Notes: generated by a model not told the origin, from the letters alone. DNA of 52,044 nt from Vreelandella boliviensis LC1 (GCF_000236035.1 NZ_JH393260.1:340606-392649), one strand, 5' to 3'; positions 39,161-48,313 are shown, numbered from the stretch's first letter. Made by a program: numbers and translations.

Positions 39161-39176
39161 GATAAGTTAACGTAAA
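39161..39176. promoter_or_regulatory. LiuR-like site upstream of the valine operon
   Basis: gataagttaacgtaaa matches the liuR-upstream palindrome at 13 of 16 positions, 54 bases before the isobutyryl-CoA dehydrogenase ATG. It suggests LiuR also governs valine breakdown here. Confidence 0.45.
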
Positions 39177-39229
39177 CGTCAATTACAACGACAACAGCCA
39201 GTGTGTCGGCACACTAGCGGAGATACGCC

Positions 39230-40384
39230 ATGAATTTTGAGCTCAATGAAGACCAGGTTGCGTTTGCCGATATGGCAAGGGCGTTCGCTCAAAACGAGCT
39301 GGAGCCTCATGCCGCCGAATGGGATCAGACCGCATTTTTCCCCGTCGATGTGATTCGCAAAGCGGGCGAGTTGGGTTTCTGCTCTCTTTATGCGCCGGAA
39401 AGTGTGGGCGGATTAGGCCTTTCGCGATTGGACGCCAGCATCATTTTCGAACAGCTCTCTATGGGCTGCACCTCTACCACCGCCTATCTGACCATCCACA
39501 ATATGGTCACCTGGATGCTGGCCGACTTTGGAACACAAGAAGCCGTAGAGCAGTGGGGCGAAAGGCTGGCCACGGGCGAGCTGCTGGGCTCTTACTGTTT
39601 AACCGAGCCCAATTCAGGCTCCGATGCTGCCTCGCTTAAAACCACGGCGAAGCGTGACGGTGACGACTACCTGATCAACGGCAGCAAGATGTTTATTTCC
39701 GGCGCCGGTAGCACCGATTTTCTGGTGGTAATGGCTCGCACCGGTGGTGAGGGTGCCAGTGGCATCTCGGCGTTTGCAGTGGATGCCAAGACTGACGGCA
39801 TTAGCTACGGGCGCAAAGAAGAGAAGATGGGCTGGAACAGCCAGCCCACGCGCATGATCACCTTTGAAGACGTGCGGGTGCCCGCCAATAACCTGCTCGG
39901 CAACGAAGGTGACGGTTTCAAAATCGCCATGAAGGGCCTCGACGGTGGGCGAATCAATATTGCGACTTGCTCTATCGGCACCGCCCAGCAGGCAATCAAC
40001 AAAGCGCGCGAGTATATGCTTGAGCGCAAACAATTCGGTAAACGTCTAGCCGAGTTTCAGGCGCTACAGTTCCGCTTAGCCGATATGGTCACTGAGCTGG
40101 TTGCTGCGCGGCAGTTGGTGCGTATGGCCGCAACCAAGCTGGATGCAGGCCACGCCGACGCACCGACCTACTGTGCCATGGCCAAGCGGTTTGCTACCGA
40201 TGTGGGCTTCAAAGTGTGCGATGAAGCGCTTCAACTTTACGGCGGCAACGGCTATATCAAGGAGTACCCCATGGAGCGCTATGTGCGCGACACCCGGGTG
40301 CACCGGATTCTTGAAGGCACCAACGAAATCATGCGGCTGATCATTTCACGCCGGGTACTGGCAGATGGCGCCACCGAGCTCTAG
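39230..40384 (+). CDS. Isobutyryl-CoA dehydrogenase (ACAD8 type)
   Basis: A 384-residue FAD enzyme of the acyl-CoA dehydrogenase family. CLTEPNSGSDAASLKT binds flavin and substrate, and the catalytic Glu is in HRILEGTNEIMRLII. The GWNSQPTRMITFEDVRVP and GLDGGRINIATCSIG segments are those of isobutyryl-CoA dehydrogenase, which oxidises isobutyryl-CoA to methacrylyl-CoA in valine degradation. The next two genes act later in the same pathway, which supports the call. SD ggaga precedes the ATG. Confidence 0.92.
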   Translation: MNFELNEDQVAFADMARAFAQNELEPHAAEWDQTAFFPVDVIRKAGELGFCSLYAPESVGGLGLSRLDASIIFEQLSMGCTSTTAYLTIHNMVTWMLADFGTQEAVEQWGERLATGELLGSYCLTEPNSGSDAASLKTTAKRDGDDYLINGSKMFISGAGSTDFLVVMARTGGEGASGISAFAVDAKTDGISYGRKEEKMGWNSQPTRMITFEDVRVPANNLLGNEGDGFKIAMKGLDGGRINIATCSIGTAQQAINKAREYMLERKQFGKRLAEFQALQFRLADMVTELVAARQLVRMAATKLDAGHADAPTYCAMAKRFATDVGFKVCDEALQLYGGNGYIKEYPMERYVRDTRVHRILEGTNEIMRLIISRRVLADGATEL

Positions 40385-40432
40385 GTGCTGGTCAGTAGGC
40401 TCGATGAAATAAATGCTGGATAAGGAATGCCA

Positions 40433-41548
40433 ATGAGCAGCGTACTGTTTACTGAACACTCCACCCAAGATGGCCACGTTATTGCCGAGGTTAAGCTAAA
40501 TGCTGAGCGCTCGCTAAATGCCTTAACGCTTGAGATGTGTGAAGAGATGTTGCCCCGCCTGCGTGGCTGGGCCACCGACGAGCGGGTAGTGGCGGTTGTG
40601 CTGGATAGCGCAGGCGACAAAGCGTTTTGTGCCGGTGGCGATGTGGTGAATCTGTATAAAACGATTACCGGCGAGGGTGATCCCAGCTTTCCAGAGCGCT
40701 TTTTCGAGACCGAGTATCGGCTCGATTTTCTCTTACATACTTACCCCAAACAGGTGATCTGCTGGGGCAATGGCATTGTGATGGGCGGTGGTATGGGGCT
40801 GTTAAGCGCTAGCAACCACCGTGTAGTGACTGAAACCTCGCGGCTGGCAATGCCGGAAGTCACCATCGGCCTCTACCCGGATGTAGGCGCCAGCTGGTTT
40901 TTGAACCGCCTGCCCAACGGCTCGGGGCGCTTTTTAGCCATGACCGGCTGCCAAATCAATGCGCCTGATGCTGTGCACCTTGGCTTGGCTGACCGTTGTA
41001 TCGCCAGCCACCACCGTGATGCCCTGCTGCAGCAATTAACCGACACACCCTGGGGAGCCGGTGAAAATACCGATGCCAACGGTGTGGTTAACCGCATCAT
41101 GCGTGAGCTTGAGCAAACATCGCAGCCTGTATTCGCCGAGCTGGAAGCGCCTATTTATCAGCACTCACCGCTGATTCGCGAGTTGATGGATCACGACAGC
41201 GTGGAGCAAATTGTCGCCGCTATTACGGCGGTAAAAAGTGACAATAAGTGGTTTAGCAAAGCGCAGAAAACGCTCGCCCACGGTAGCCCGGTGTCGGTCA
41301 AATTGATTGATGAGCAGCTAAAGCGCGCAAAACATATGTCTCTGGCAGAGGTGTTCCAATCCGAAATGGCGCTGTCAGTGCAGTGCTGCCGCCACCGCGA
41401 GTTTCCCGAGGGCGTACGTGCGCTACTGGTCGATAAAGATGGCCAACCGGCGTGGACATACCCGGATGTAGCCTCGGTAGAGGAGAGCTTTATCAACGAA
41501 CTGTTAGCCTCTCCGTGGCATAAGAACCCTCTCGCCGACCTAGATTAA
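40433..41548 (+). CDS. 3-hydroxyisobutyryl-CoA hydrolase
   Basis: A 371-residue crotonase-superfamily thioesterase releasing 3-hydroxyisobutyrate from its CoA ester. Oxyanion loops KAFCAGGDVVNLYK and GIVMGGGMGLLSASNHRVVTE and the MPEVTIGLYPDVGASWFLNRL segment match the HIBCH family (longer than ordinary enoyl-CoA hydratases). The ATG at 40427 directly abuts aagga, whereas 40433 is 6 bases away, so the second is used. It follows the dehydrogenase by 48 bases and precedes mmsB by 50. Confidence 0.93.
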   Translation: MSSVLFTEHSTQDGHVIAEVKLNAERSLNALTLEMCEEMLPRLRGWATDERVVAVVLDSAGDKAFCAGGDVVNLYKTITGEGDPSFPERFFETEYRLDFLLHTYPKQVICWGNGIVMGGGMGLLSASNHRVVTETSRLAMPEVTIGLYPDVGASWFLNRLPNGSGRFLAMTGCQINAPDAVHLGLADRCIASHHRDALLQQLTDTPWGAGENTDANGVVNRIMRELEQTSQPVFAELEAPIYQHSPLIRELMDHDSVEQIVAAITAVKSDNKWFSKAQKTLAHGSPVSVKLIDEQLKRAKHMSLAEVFQSEMALSVQCCRHREFPEGVRALLVDKDGQPAWTYPDVASVEESFINELLASPWHKNPLADLD

Positions 41549-41598
41549 ATAGCAAACCTAGACTAAATCTTTGTAAACAAATAATAAGGACAACACTG

Positions 41599-42501
41599 AT
41601 GACTACCGTTGCGTTTATCGGTTTAGGCAACATGGGTGGCCCGATGGCCGCCAACTTATCAAAAGCGGGTTTTAACGTCCGCGCTTTTGATCTTTCTGCA
41701 GACGCACTGGACACCGCCAAATCTAACGGCTGTGAAGTAGCTTTTTCGGCCCAAGAAGCCGCTACTGATGCGGATTATGTGATCTCCATGTTGCCAGCAG
41801 GCAAGCACGTGCGCGGTCTCTACGTAGAAGGCGATACCCCGCTTTTTGAAGTGATCAAAAAAAGTGCTTTGGTGATCGACTGCTCCACCATTGATGCCGA
41901 CACCGCCCGTAGCGTTGCCGCTGAAGGCGAGAAGCTGGGTATAGGCTTTGTGGACGCGCCGGTTTCCGGCGGGGTAGGCGGCGCACAAGCGGGCACGCTG
42001 ACGTTTATCGTCGGCGGCTCAGAAGCCCAGTTCGAGCAGGCCAAGTTGGTGCTGGACGTAATGGGCAAAAACATCTTCCACGCTGGCGACCACGGCGCAG
42101 GGCAGGTAGCTAAAGTCTGCAACAACATGCTGCTGTCTATCTTGATGGCGGGCACCTGCGAAGCGATCAATATGGGCGTCAAAAACGGCCTAGACCCCGC
42201 GGTGCTGTCTGAAATCATGAAGCAGAGCTCCGGCGGTAACTGGGCGTTGAATGTGTATAACCCTTACCCAGGAGTAATGGAGAATGCACCGGCCTCCAAA
42301 GATTACCAGGGCGGTTTCCAAGTCGACCTGATGATCAAAGACCTGGGTCTTGCCATGGATGTCAGCCAGCAAAGCGCCTCCGCGGTACCCATGGGCTCTG
42401 CCGCTCGCTCACTGTTCACCCTGCATAAAGCTAAAGGCAACGGTAAACTCGACTTCTCAAGCCTGATGCAGTTTTACCAGGATAAAGAGGGTGAATCGTG
42501 A
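41599..42501 (+). CDS. mmsB: 3-hydroxyisobutyrate dehydrogenase
   Basis: A 300-residue NAD-dependent beta-hydroxyacid dehydrogenase converting 3-hydroxyisobutyrate to methylmalonate semialdehyde. The Rossmann motif is FIGLGNMGGPMAANLSKAGF, the substrate motif DAPVSGGVGGAQAGTLTFIVGG, and the catalytic Lys is in GAGQVAKVCNNMLL. Length fits. It is the last gene of the valine operon here; mmsA and the methacrylyl-CoA hydratase gene are not in the window. Confidence 0.95.
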   Translation: MTTVAFIGLGNMGGPMAANLSKAGFNVRAFDLSADALDTAKSNGCEVAFSAQEAATDADYVISMLPAGKHVRGLYVEGDTPLFEVIKKSALVIDCSTIDADTARSVAAEGEKLGIGFVDAPVSGGVGGAQAGTLTFIVGGSEAQFEQAKLVLDVMGKNIFHAGDHGAGQVAKVCNNMLLSILMAGTCEAINMGVKNGLDPAVLSEIMKQSSGGNWALNVYNPYPGVMENAPASKDYQGGFQVDLMIKDLGLAMDVSQQSASAVPMGSAARSLFTLHKAKGNGKLDFSSLMQFYQDKEGES

Positions 42502-42599
42502 GGAGTGAATGTTTAGAGGCGTGAAAGGTAAGGAGAAAGGGGTTGTAGTAGAGCGTGGTAACGAGTTTTGCGAGGAACGAGCAACACAAGGCACCCGCG

Positions 42600-42618
42600 A
42601 GGGCGGCAAAGCCGCCCT
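42600..42618 (+). other. GC-rich hairpin between mmsB and the GST gene
   Basis: agggcggc and gccgccct flank a 3-base loop (aaa), with no following T-run. It lies in a 184-bp gap with no credible gene; it may be a REP-type element or a weak terminator. Confidence 0.45.
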
Positions 42619-42685
42619 GACTTGCCACCTAAACCCGTGCGAGGCAAACTCAACTTCCTCTCTTTGCGCAAATAGAAGGATTGCC

Positions 42686-43312
42686 ATGATCACGCTTTGG
42701 GGCCGCAACAACTCCACCAACGTCAAAAAAGTGCTCTGGGTGCTAGAAGAGCTGGAACTGCCGTTTGAGCAGATTCAGGCCGGTCTTCAGCACGGGGTTA
42801 ATAACACGCCCGACTACCTGGCCATGAATCCCAATGGCCTAGTGCCGCTACTTAAAGATGACGCCACCAACAGTGTGCTGTGGGAATCCAATACGATTAT
42901 TCGCTACCTGGCTGCGCAGTACGGCCAAAGCAAGCTATGGATTGATGCCCCCGCCGAACGGGCGCAGGCAGAAAAGTGGATGGATTGGGCGAACAGCACG
43001 CTGTCACCCAGACACCGCACGATCCTGATGGGCTATGTCAGAACTCCACCCGAGAAGCGCGATCATGCCGCTATTGAAGCGGGCATGCAGGCGTGCGAAG
43101 AGCTGTTTGAGATGCTGGATAACGTGCTGGCTAAGCAGGCGTATTTTTCAGGCAATCAATTTGGCCTGGGCGATATCGCCGTGGCGCCGTTTATCTACAA
43201 TTTATGGCATATCGGCTTAACCTGGCAGCCGCGCAGCCACCTAGAGCGCTGGTACCAACAAATTGCTGAACGCCCCGCCTACCAAAAAGTGGTGGTGATT
43301 CCGGTTACTTAA
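42686..43312 (+). CDS. Glutathione S-transferase family protein
   Basis: A 208-residue GST with an N-terminal thioredoxin-like domain ([28 protein letters not shown], with NPNGLVPLL and the gamma-glutamyl site [11 protein letters not shown]) and an all-alpha C-terminal domain containing [11 protein letters not shown]. The Ser/Asn-rich start NNSTNVKK is that of beta/theta-like bacterial GSTs. The frame is open to 42509, but agaagga lies 5 bases before the ATG at 42686, which is the domain start. Substrate unknown; possibly detoxification of reactive acryloyl intermediates of valine breakdown, by proximity only. Confidence 0.9.
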   Translation: MITLWGRNNSTNVKKVLWVLEELELPFEQIQAGLQHGVNNTPDYLAMNPNGLVPLLKDDATNSVLWESNTIIRYLAAQYGQSKLWIDAPAERAQAEKWMDWANSTLSPRHRTILMGYVRTPPEKRDHAAIEAGMQACEELFEMLDNVLAKQAYFSGNQFGLGDIAVAPFIYNLWHIGLTWQPRSHLERWYQQIAERPAYQKVVVIPVT

Positions 43313-43347
43313 TTAAGAAGTGCTTTGGCGCTCCGGCACACAGCCAT

Positions 43348-43391
43348 TGTGGGAGGGCGTTTCAGCGCGCGAATAGGCAGCGAAGCTGCCT
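43348..43391. repeat. REP-like palindromic element after the GST gene
   Basis: It begins tgtgggaggg and contains the 7-bp stem aggcagc/gctgcct with a gaa loop. The TGTGGGAG start resembles REP elements of pseudomonads. It lies between convergent GST and panE genes. Only one copy of this exact form is seen in the window. Confidence 0.45.
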
Positions 43392-43401
43392 CAGCAGAGG
43401 G

Positions 43402-44340
43402 CTAAAAACTCGCCTCTAGCATCGCTAGCTGATTATCCAAATCTTGCAGCACCGTACACCCCAACCCATGCCGCTCGGCACTCCCAATCAAAGGCCCCAA
43501 AATCGCCCCTCGCTCGGTGGGGCGTTTTGCTTCTACATCCTGCAACATTGAGGCTTTGTTGTTCGCGGTGTTTCCCACCACCTGCCACACCAACGCCAAC
43601 CATGCTTGCTCACCACTCATACCATTACCTTGCCCACCGTTCGGCGGCTGAATACCTTCCGCCAACATAATCGCCGCCACTTCCTTTACAACTGCTTCCA
43701 CACGCCCCGCATAAGCGTCAGCACGCAGCTCCCCGTTACGCACGCCATTCAGTGCCACTAGGGGGTTAATCGCCGCGTTTACTGCCAGCTTCTGCCACAA
43801 GCGTTGACGAATATCATCCACCTTGGTGGCGGCAAGCCCCGCCTGAGTTAACGTTTGCGCCAGTGCTTTCGCCAGATCGCCGTGCTGGTTATTCAAGTCG
43901 CCCACAAAGGTATGTCCGCGCCCCGCATGTACCACGCCATCATTACCGTTTAGGTAAGCACCATCAGTAGTTGTTGCGCATAACACCGGCCCTGGCCATG
44001 TCTGGGTAATCCGTGGCTGCGCCAAAAAACCGTTCTGCCAAAGTACCAATGGGGTAGAAGGGGGTATATAGCCACTAATGCCAGCCAGCGCCGTCTCTGC
44101 CGTCATCGCTTTGGTGGTGATATGCACAAAGGCGGGTGGTTTAGGCGTACTTGACGCCAGTTGCGCTATCGTCAACGAGCTTAGCGGCAGAACGCGCTGC
44201 TCGCCCTCCGGCGTGGTCAGTATCTGCTGCTCTGGGAGCGCACGTCGACCAATGAGCGTTGTGGCTGCTATAGGTGAAAGCGAATGGGCCAGCAGACGGC
44301 CAATGGCACCAGGGCCGAGTATCCAGTGGGTAGTCATCAT
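43402..44340 (-). CDS. panE: 2-dehydropantoate 2-reductase family protein
   Basis: A 312-residue NADPH-dependent reductase of the ApbA/PanE family, which reduces ketopantoate to pantoate in CoA synthesis. The nucleotide-binding loop is WILGPGAIGRLLAHSL, and the catalytic Lys and neighbours are in WQKLAVNAAINPLVALNGVRNGEL. A TTG at 44343 is possible; the ATG at 44340 (or 44337) is preferred, with only a weak ribosome site. Other family members act on different keto acids, so the exact substrate is not certain. It is the last ordinary chromosomal gene before the accessory island. Confidence 0.85.
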   Translation of the reverse strand: MMTTHWILGPGAIGRLLAHSLSPIAATTLIGRRALPEQQILTTPEGEQRVLPLSSLTIAQLASSTPKPPAFVHITTKAMTAETALAGISGYIPPSTPLVLWQNGFLAQPRITQTWPGPVLCATTTDGAYLNGNDGVVHAGRGHTFVGDLNNQHGDLAKALAQTLTQAGLAATKVDDIRQRLWQKLAVNAAINPLVALNGVRNGELRADAYAGRVEAVVKEVAAIMLAEGIQPPNGGQGNGMSGEQAWLALVWQVVGNTANNKASMLQDVEAKRPTERGAILGPLIGSAERHGLGCTVLQDLDNQLAMLEASF

Positions 44341-44343
44341 CAA

Positions 44344-44685
44344 GGTCGTTGCTCAGCAGCGGCGTTGCCGCCAAGCTTACCGTGTTCATCGCCCATAAAT
44401 GAAGGCAGTATAAAGGGTTAATTTACAGTGACGGCAGCAATCACTATCTGGTAGCTTTGAAGCTAAGGGGATTTTAAAAGTTTGCATATGGAGTGGGCTT
44501 AGATGGGGGTTGCAGGGCTGGTTTCGACCCAAAGCGGACATGCCAGCAAAGACGGCAGGCACGTTCATCCGAGATCACACCGTACGGGTCTAATACCTGC
44601 TGGACGTCAAAGCTTCGAACAACGGCTATCGAACTGAAGCGGTTGGTCATCCCTATCTCGAACACTAGGAAAGATTGGGCGCGCA
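44344..44685. other. Island boundary region without genes
   Basis: This 342-bp gap between panE and the OLD gene holds no credible CDS, tRNA or terminator. The first about 170 bases look like ordinary spacer. From about 44514 it contains repeat copy A, then about 80 bases leading to the OLD gene with an agga at 44667-44670. A short plus-strand frame at 44493-44711 is an artefact of the repeat. Confidence 0.6.
44514..44604 (+). repeat. Boundary repeat, copy A (shortened)
   Basis: It contains cgacccaaagcggacat at 44526-44542, ggcaggcacgttcatc at about 44555-44570, and ends ctaatacctgctgg at 44591-44604. Copies B and C carry the same blocks in the same order but are about 100 bases longer in the middle. 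It ends 81 bases before the OLD gene. Confidence 0.6.
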
Positions 44686-46488
44686 ATGTATTTGTCACGA
44701 ATAAAAATTGAAAACTTCAGGAATTTCTCGAATCTAGATGTCGCGCTTGACGGCAACATTGTTGTGGTCGGTGAAAACCGAGTCGGCAAAAGCAACCTTC
44801 TCTACGCGATCCGCCTGATATTCGATCCCTCACTCCCTGACAGCGCCCGCCAACTCGGTCTGGACGACTTCTGGGACGGGTTAGGAGAGCCGGACGAAGA
44901 TGACAAGATCGTTGTGGCTGTCGAAATCAAGGACTTCGACGACGACTTAGATATCCTGGCGGAAATGACGGATTTCCGTCTTGATGACGACCCGGAGACG
45001 GTACGCCTCACTTACGAGTTCCGGCCCAGAGGCGATCTGGAAGGCTCGCCAGCGTCAGAGGATGAATATGAGTTCGTCTGCTACGGGGGAGAGAGCGACA
45101 CGAAGACGTTCGGGCACGCGCAGCGACGCCGGATTACGATGGAGGTGCTTCCCGCGCTCAGAGACGCGGAGGGCGATCTTGCAACCTGGCGCCGGTCGCC
45201 GTTGCGGCCGCTAATCGAAAGCGCGTTCCGCGGCGTCGAGCGCAACGAGCTTGAGGAGATAAAGGACGCGGTTCAAGCAGCGACAGCCCGACTTGGCGAT
45301 TTTGAGGCTGTGAAGGAGCTGGAGGAGAAGCTCGGCACGCGCTTCGCCGAGATGAGCGGCCCAAAACAGGACATCAAACCCCGGCTAGGGTTTGGCGCTA
45401 CAGAGGCCACGCGGCTCTACCGCAACATAAGATTACTGATTGATGACGGTCAGAGAGCGATCAACGATGCCAGCCTTGGTTCTGCAAATATTGTTTTCCT
45501 CACCCTAAAGAGCCTCGAACTGCAACGCCAGATGAATGAGAACTTGCGGGATCACACACTCCTGGCGATCGAGGAGCCGGAAGCTCATTTGCACCCGCAT
45601 TTGCAACGGTCTGTCTACCGGAATCTCTTCGAGGATATTGGTGGCGATGACGAGAGTACCCCTCTCTCGATCCTGCTGACTACGCACTCGCCGCATATTG
45701 CCAGCGTTGCGCCGCTACGCTCTCTAGTGCTGCTTAAAGAGACAGCCGACGACGGGGCTGTCGGACATTCCACGGCAAGCATCTCCCTTTCTGAAGCCGA
45801 TGAAGAGGATCTTGCCCGCTACCTTGATGTCACAAGAGCGGAGATGATGTTCGCCCGCGGCATCATCCTGGTCGAAGGCGACGCCGAGAAGTTCCTGCTG
45901 CCAGTGCTTGCTGAAACAATTGGCCATCCGCTTGATCACGCCGGCATTACGGTTTGCTCTGTCGCCGGCACGAACTTTAAGCCCTACGCGAAGTTTCTGA
46001 CCGCACTTGATATCCCCTTCTCGATTGTCACTGACTGGGATCCCGTTGAAGGTAAAAATCCTCTTGGCATGAACCGTGCTTTGAAACTCATCGCGGCTAT
46101 GGAGCATGAGAGGGCGGGCGATGAGCCCGTCGAGGTGGTGAATGAGCTCAAAGAACTCGCTAAGAACGAGGATGATTTCAGCGACAGATGCGAGAACTTT
46201 GGCGTCTTCACAAACACGCATACCCTTGAAGTTGATCTTTTCATAGATGAGGACTTTACAGCCGAAATTATTGCGGTATTGAGGGAACAGAAATGGAGTC
46301 AGGAACGACGAAACTGGATCGACGGCTGGGAAGTTGACCGAGATACTCTGGATGTCGAGAACTATCTCAAGCTGATCGAATCCGTTGGCAAGGGTCGCTT
46401 TGCGCAGCGCCTTGCCTCCCGCATAGAGGGCATCGAACCGCCCGCCTATATAAAGCGCGCCATTGAGTTCGTAGCAGACCGTGTCTGA
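44686..46488 (+). CDS. gajA: OLD-family ATPase/Toprim nuclease (GajA-like)
   Basis: A 600-residue protein with an N-terminal ABC/SMC-like ATPase: Walker A GENRVGKS at 29-36, Walker B LLAIEEPEAHLHP at about 292-304 and H-loop LTTHSPHI at about 331-338. A C-terminal Toprim nuclease follows, with Glu397 in ILVEGDAEKF and TDWD at 449-452. The next gene is UvrD-like and overlaps by 8 bases, which defines class 2 OLD proteins and the Gabija pair GajA-GajB. GajA senses nucleotide depletion and nicks DNA during phage infection in the characterised system; that role is inferred here. It lies in an island flanked by repeats. Confidence 0.85.
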   Translation: MYLSRIKIENFRNFSNLDVALDGNIVVVGENRVGKSNLLYAIRLIFDPSLPDSARQLGLDDFWDGLGEPDEDDKIVVAVEIKDFDDDLDILAEMTDFRLDDDPETVRLTYEFRPRGDLEGSPASEDEYEFVCYGGESDTKTFGHAQRRRITMEVLPALRDAEGDLATWRRSPLRPLIESAFRGVERNELEEIKDAVQAATARLGDFEAVKELEEKLGTRFAEMSGPKQDIKPRLGFGATEATRLYRNIRLLIDDGQRAINDASLGSANIVFLTLKSLELQRQMNENLRDHTLLAIEEPEAHLHPHLQRSVYRNLFEDIGGDDESTPLSILLTTHSPHIASVAPLRSLVLLKETADDGAVGHSTASISLSEADEEDLARYLDVTRAEMMFARGIILVEGDAEKFLLPVLAETIGHPLDHAGITVCSVAGTNFKPYAKFLTALDIPFSIVTDWDPVEGKNPLGMNRALKLIAAMEHERAGDEPVEVVNELKELAKNEDDFSDRCENFGVFTNTHTLEVDLFIDEDFTAEIIAVLREQKWSQERRNWIDGWEVDRDTLDVENYLKLIESVGKGRFAQRLASRIEGIEPPAYIKRAIEFVADRV

Positions 46489-48268
46489 GCGAGCGCTTTA
46501 TTTACAGGCAGCAGAATCACTGCGCCGTAATCCTGGCCAGTGGGCGGCCTACGATTCCCATGGCCATTGCGTTGTCCTTGCAGGACCGGGCAGCGGCAAG
46601 ACAAAGACGCTGACGGTAAAGCTCGCACGCCTCCTAGCTGAGGATGTCCAGGAACCGCGCGGCGTCGCGTGCATCACCTACAACAATGAGTGCGCGAGGG
46701 AACTTGAAAGCCGGTTGGCGGCCCTCGGTATCGAACCTGGAGGCCGTGTCTTCATCGGCACAGTTCATTCGTTCTCGCTGACTCAGATCGTATTGCCATA
46801 CGCAAAGGTGGCGGGGCTCGGCCTTCCTGACGAGTTCAGCGTCGCGACGCAAAGTGAGCGGGCCCGCGCGCTTGAACGCGCCTACAGAAGCGTCATCGAC
46901 GGCCCTGATAACCCGCAGACGTGGGACTTCAGAATGGGTAATTACCGCCGAGCGATCCTGAACCGAAATAGTCCCCAGTGGCGTGAGCGCGACCCTGTAT
47001 TGGCGGCCCTTGTTGAGGCCTTTGAGGACGAGTTGCGGGCCATGGGGCGCATCGATTTTGACGACATGCCCCTGCTGGCCTTACGGGCGCTGCGCGCCAA
47101 TGAGTGGCTTCAACGCGCGCTTCTTGCGAAGTATCCGGTTTTGGTCGTCGACGAGTATCAAGACTTGGGCCGTGCGTTGCACCGCATGGTTTTGGGGCTC
47201 TGCTTTAGTGCCGGGATGCGCCTGTTCGCCGTTGGTGACCCGGATCAGTCGATCTACGGGTTCAATGGGGCACGCCCGGATCTGCTTCAGCAACTTTCAC
47301 GACGCGACGATGTTGAGACTGTCCACCTACGTTTGAACTATCGTTGCGGGTCCCGGATCGTGACCGGCTCGCGTTACGCTCTCGGCGAGGATCGCGACTA
47401 TGAAGCTGCTGAAGGGGCGAATGAAGGAACGATACACTTCCATCCCCGAACAGGGAACCGCGACCAACAGGCAGACGACCTCTTTTCGTCGCTGCTTCCC
47501 GATATTAGGGAGCGCCTGCCCGATTTGCGGCTCTCGGATATCGCAATTCTTTACCCGTCGGCACCTATAGGCGATGCGGTGGCGAGCGCCGCGCAGAACT
47601 ACGGTCTGCAGACGATAAGAACTGATAAGAATTCTCTTTACCCTCGCTCTAGTCGCCTGATGCGCTGGCTGGAACAATGTGCCGAGTGGTGTTGCGGAGG
47701 TTGGCGTACCGGCACGCCGCGGTTCAGGACCCTGATGAATGATGGGCAGCGCATTTTTTCAGAATCCTTGACTGCGGAAGGTGATGTCCTTTTATTTCAG
47801 CGGCGGCTGCTAAAGACGCTATGGGAACGACGGGACAGTACCGTTCTACTCCATTGGTGGCTTAACGAAATGCGACGGGAAGCGATCGCGGAACTGATCG
47901 AGGGGTGCCGCACGTTGCAGGACGAGGGTGAGACCCTCGGTGCTTTTATCGACCGTGCCGCTCCCGATGGCGATTGCGCAGAAATGACCTTGGGGCAGTT
48001 TGCAGGAAGGAGCGAGGGCAAGAACTGTATTAGCCTTTCAACGCTCCATAGTGCGAAGGGCCGTGAATTCGTGGTTGTTATCATGTTCGGTATGAACGAT
48101 GGAACCATCCCATGGCATAACCAAAGTAACCAGCGTCTCGTCGAGTGGCGGCGACTATTCTATGTGGGCTTTACGCGCGCCAAACAGGAACTACATATGA
48201 TGTACGCGGCGAATATGCCATCGCCATTTGTCAAGGAAGTCGAAGAGCGACTGAACGCTGATGGATAG
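46481..48268 (+). CDS. gajB: UvrD/PcrA-like superfamily 1 helicase (GajB-like)
   Basis: A 595-residue SF1A helicase: motif I AGPGSGKTKT at 34-43, Ia ITYNNECARELESR, II VVDEYQDLG with Asp224-Glu225, III FAVGDPDQSIYGFNGA, IV LNYRCGS, V LSTLHSAKGREFVVV and VI RRLFYVGFTRAKQEL. It is shorter than housekeeping UvrD/Rep (about 670-720), as are GajB proteins, which partner OLD nucleases. Translation starts at a GTG overlapping the OLD stop by 8 bases, so the two are coupled. The helicase in Gabija is thought to sense DNA ends; here this is inference. Confidence 0.85.
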   Translation: MSERALYLQAAESLRRNPGQWAAYDSHGHCVVLAGPGSGKTKTLTVKLARLLAEDVQEPRGVACITYNNECARELESRLAALGIEPGGRVFIGTVHSFSLTQIVLPYAKVAGLGLPDEFSVATQSERARALERAYRSVIDGPDNPQTWDFRMGNYRRAILNRNSPQWRERDPVLAALVEAFEDELRAMGRIDFDDMPLLALRALRANEWLQRALLAKYPVLVVDEYQDLGRALHRMVLGLCFSAGMRLFAVGDPDQSIYGFNGARPDLLQQLSRRDDVETVHLRLNYRCGSRIVTGSRYALGEDRDYEAAEGANEGTIHFHPRTGNRDQQADDLFSSLLPDIRERLPDLRLSDIAILYPSAPIGDAVASAAQNYGLQTIRTDKNSLYPRSSRLMRWLEQCAEWCCGGWRTGTPRFRTLMNDGQRIFSESLTAEGDVLLFQRRLLKTLWERRDSTVLLHWWLNEMRREAIAELIEGCRTLQDEGETLGAFIDRAAPDGDCAEMTLGQFAGRSEGKNCISLSTLHSAKGREFVVVIMFGMNDGTIPWHNQSNQRLVEWRRLFYVGFTRAKQELHMMYAANMPSPFVKEVEERLNADG

Positions 48269-48313
48269 TTTAGAGGCCAGGGTAGCTACGAGGGTCCGAT
48301 CTAGTATCCGAGC

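Noticed and set aside
44493..44711. 72-codon frame before the OLD gene
   Set aside because: It spans repeat copy A and overlaps the OLD start; no ribosome site and no recognisable protein.
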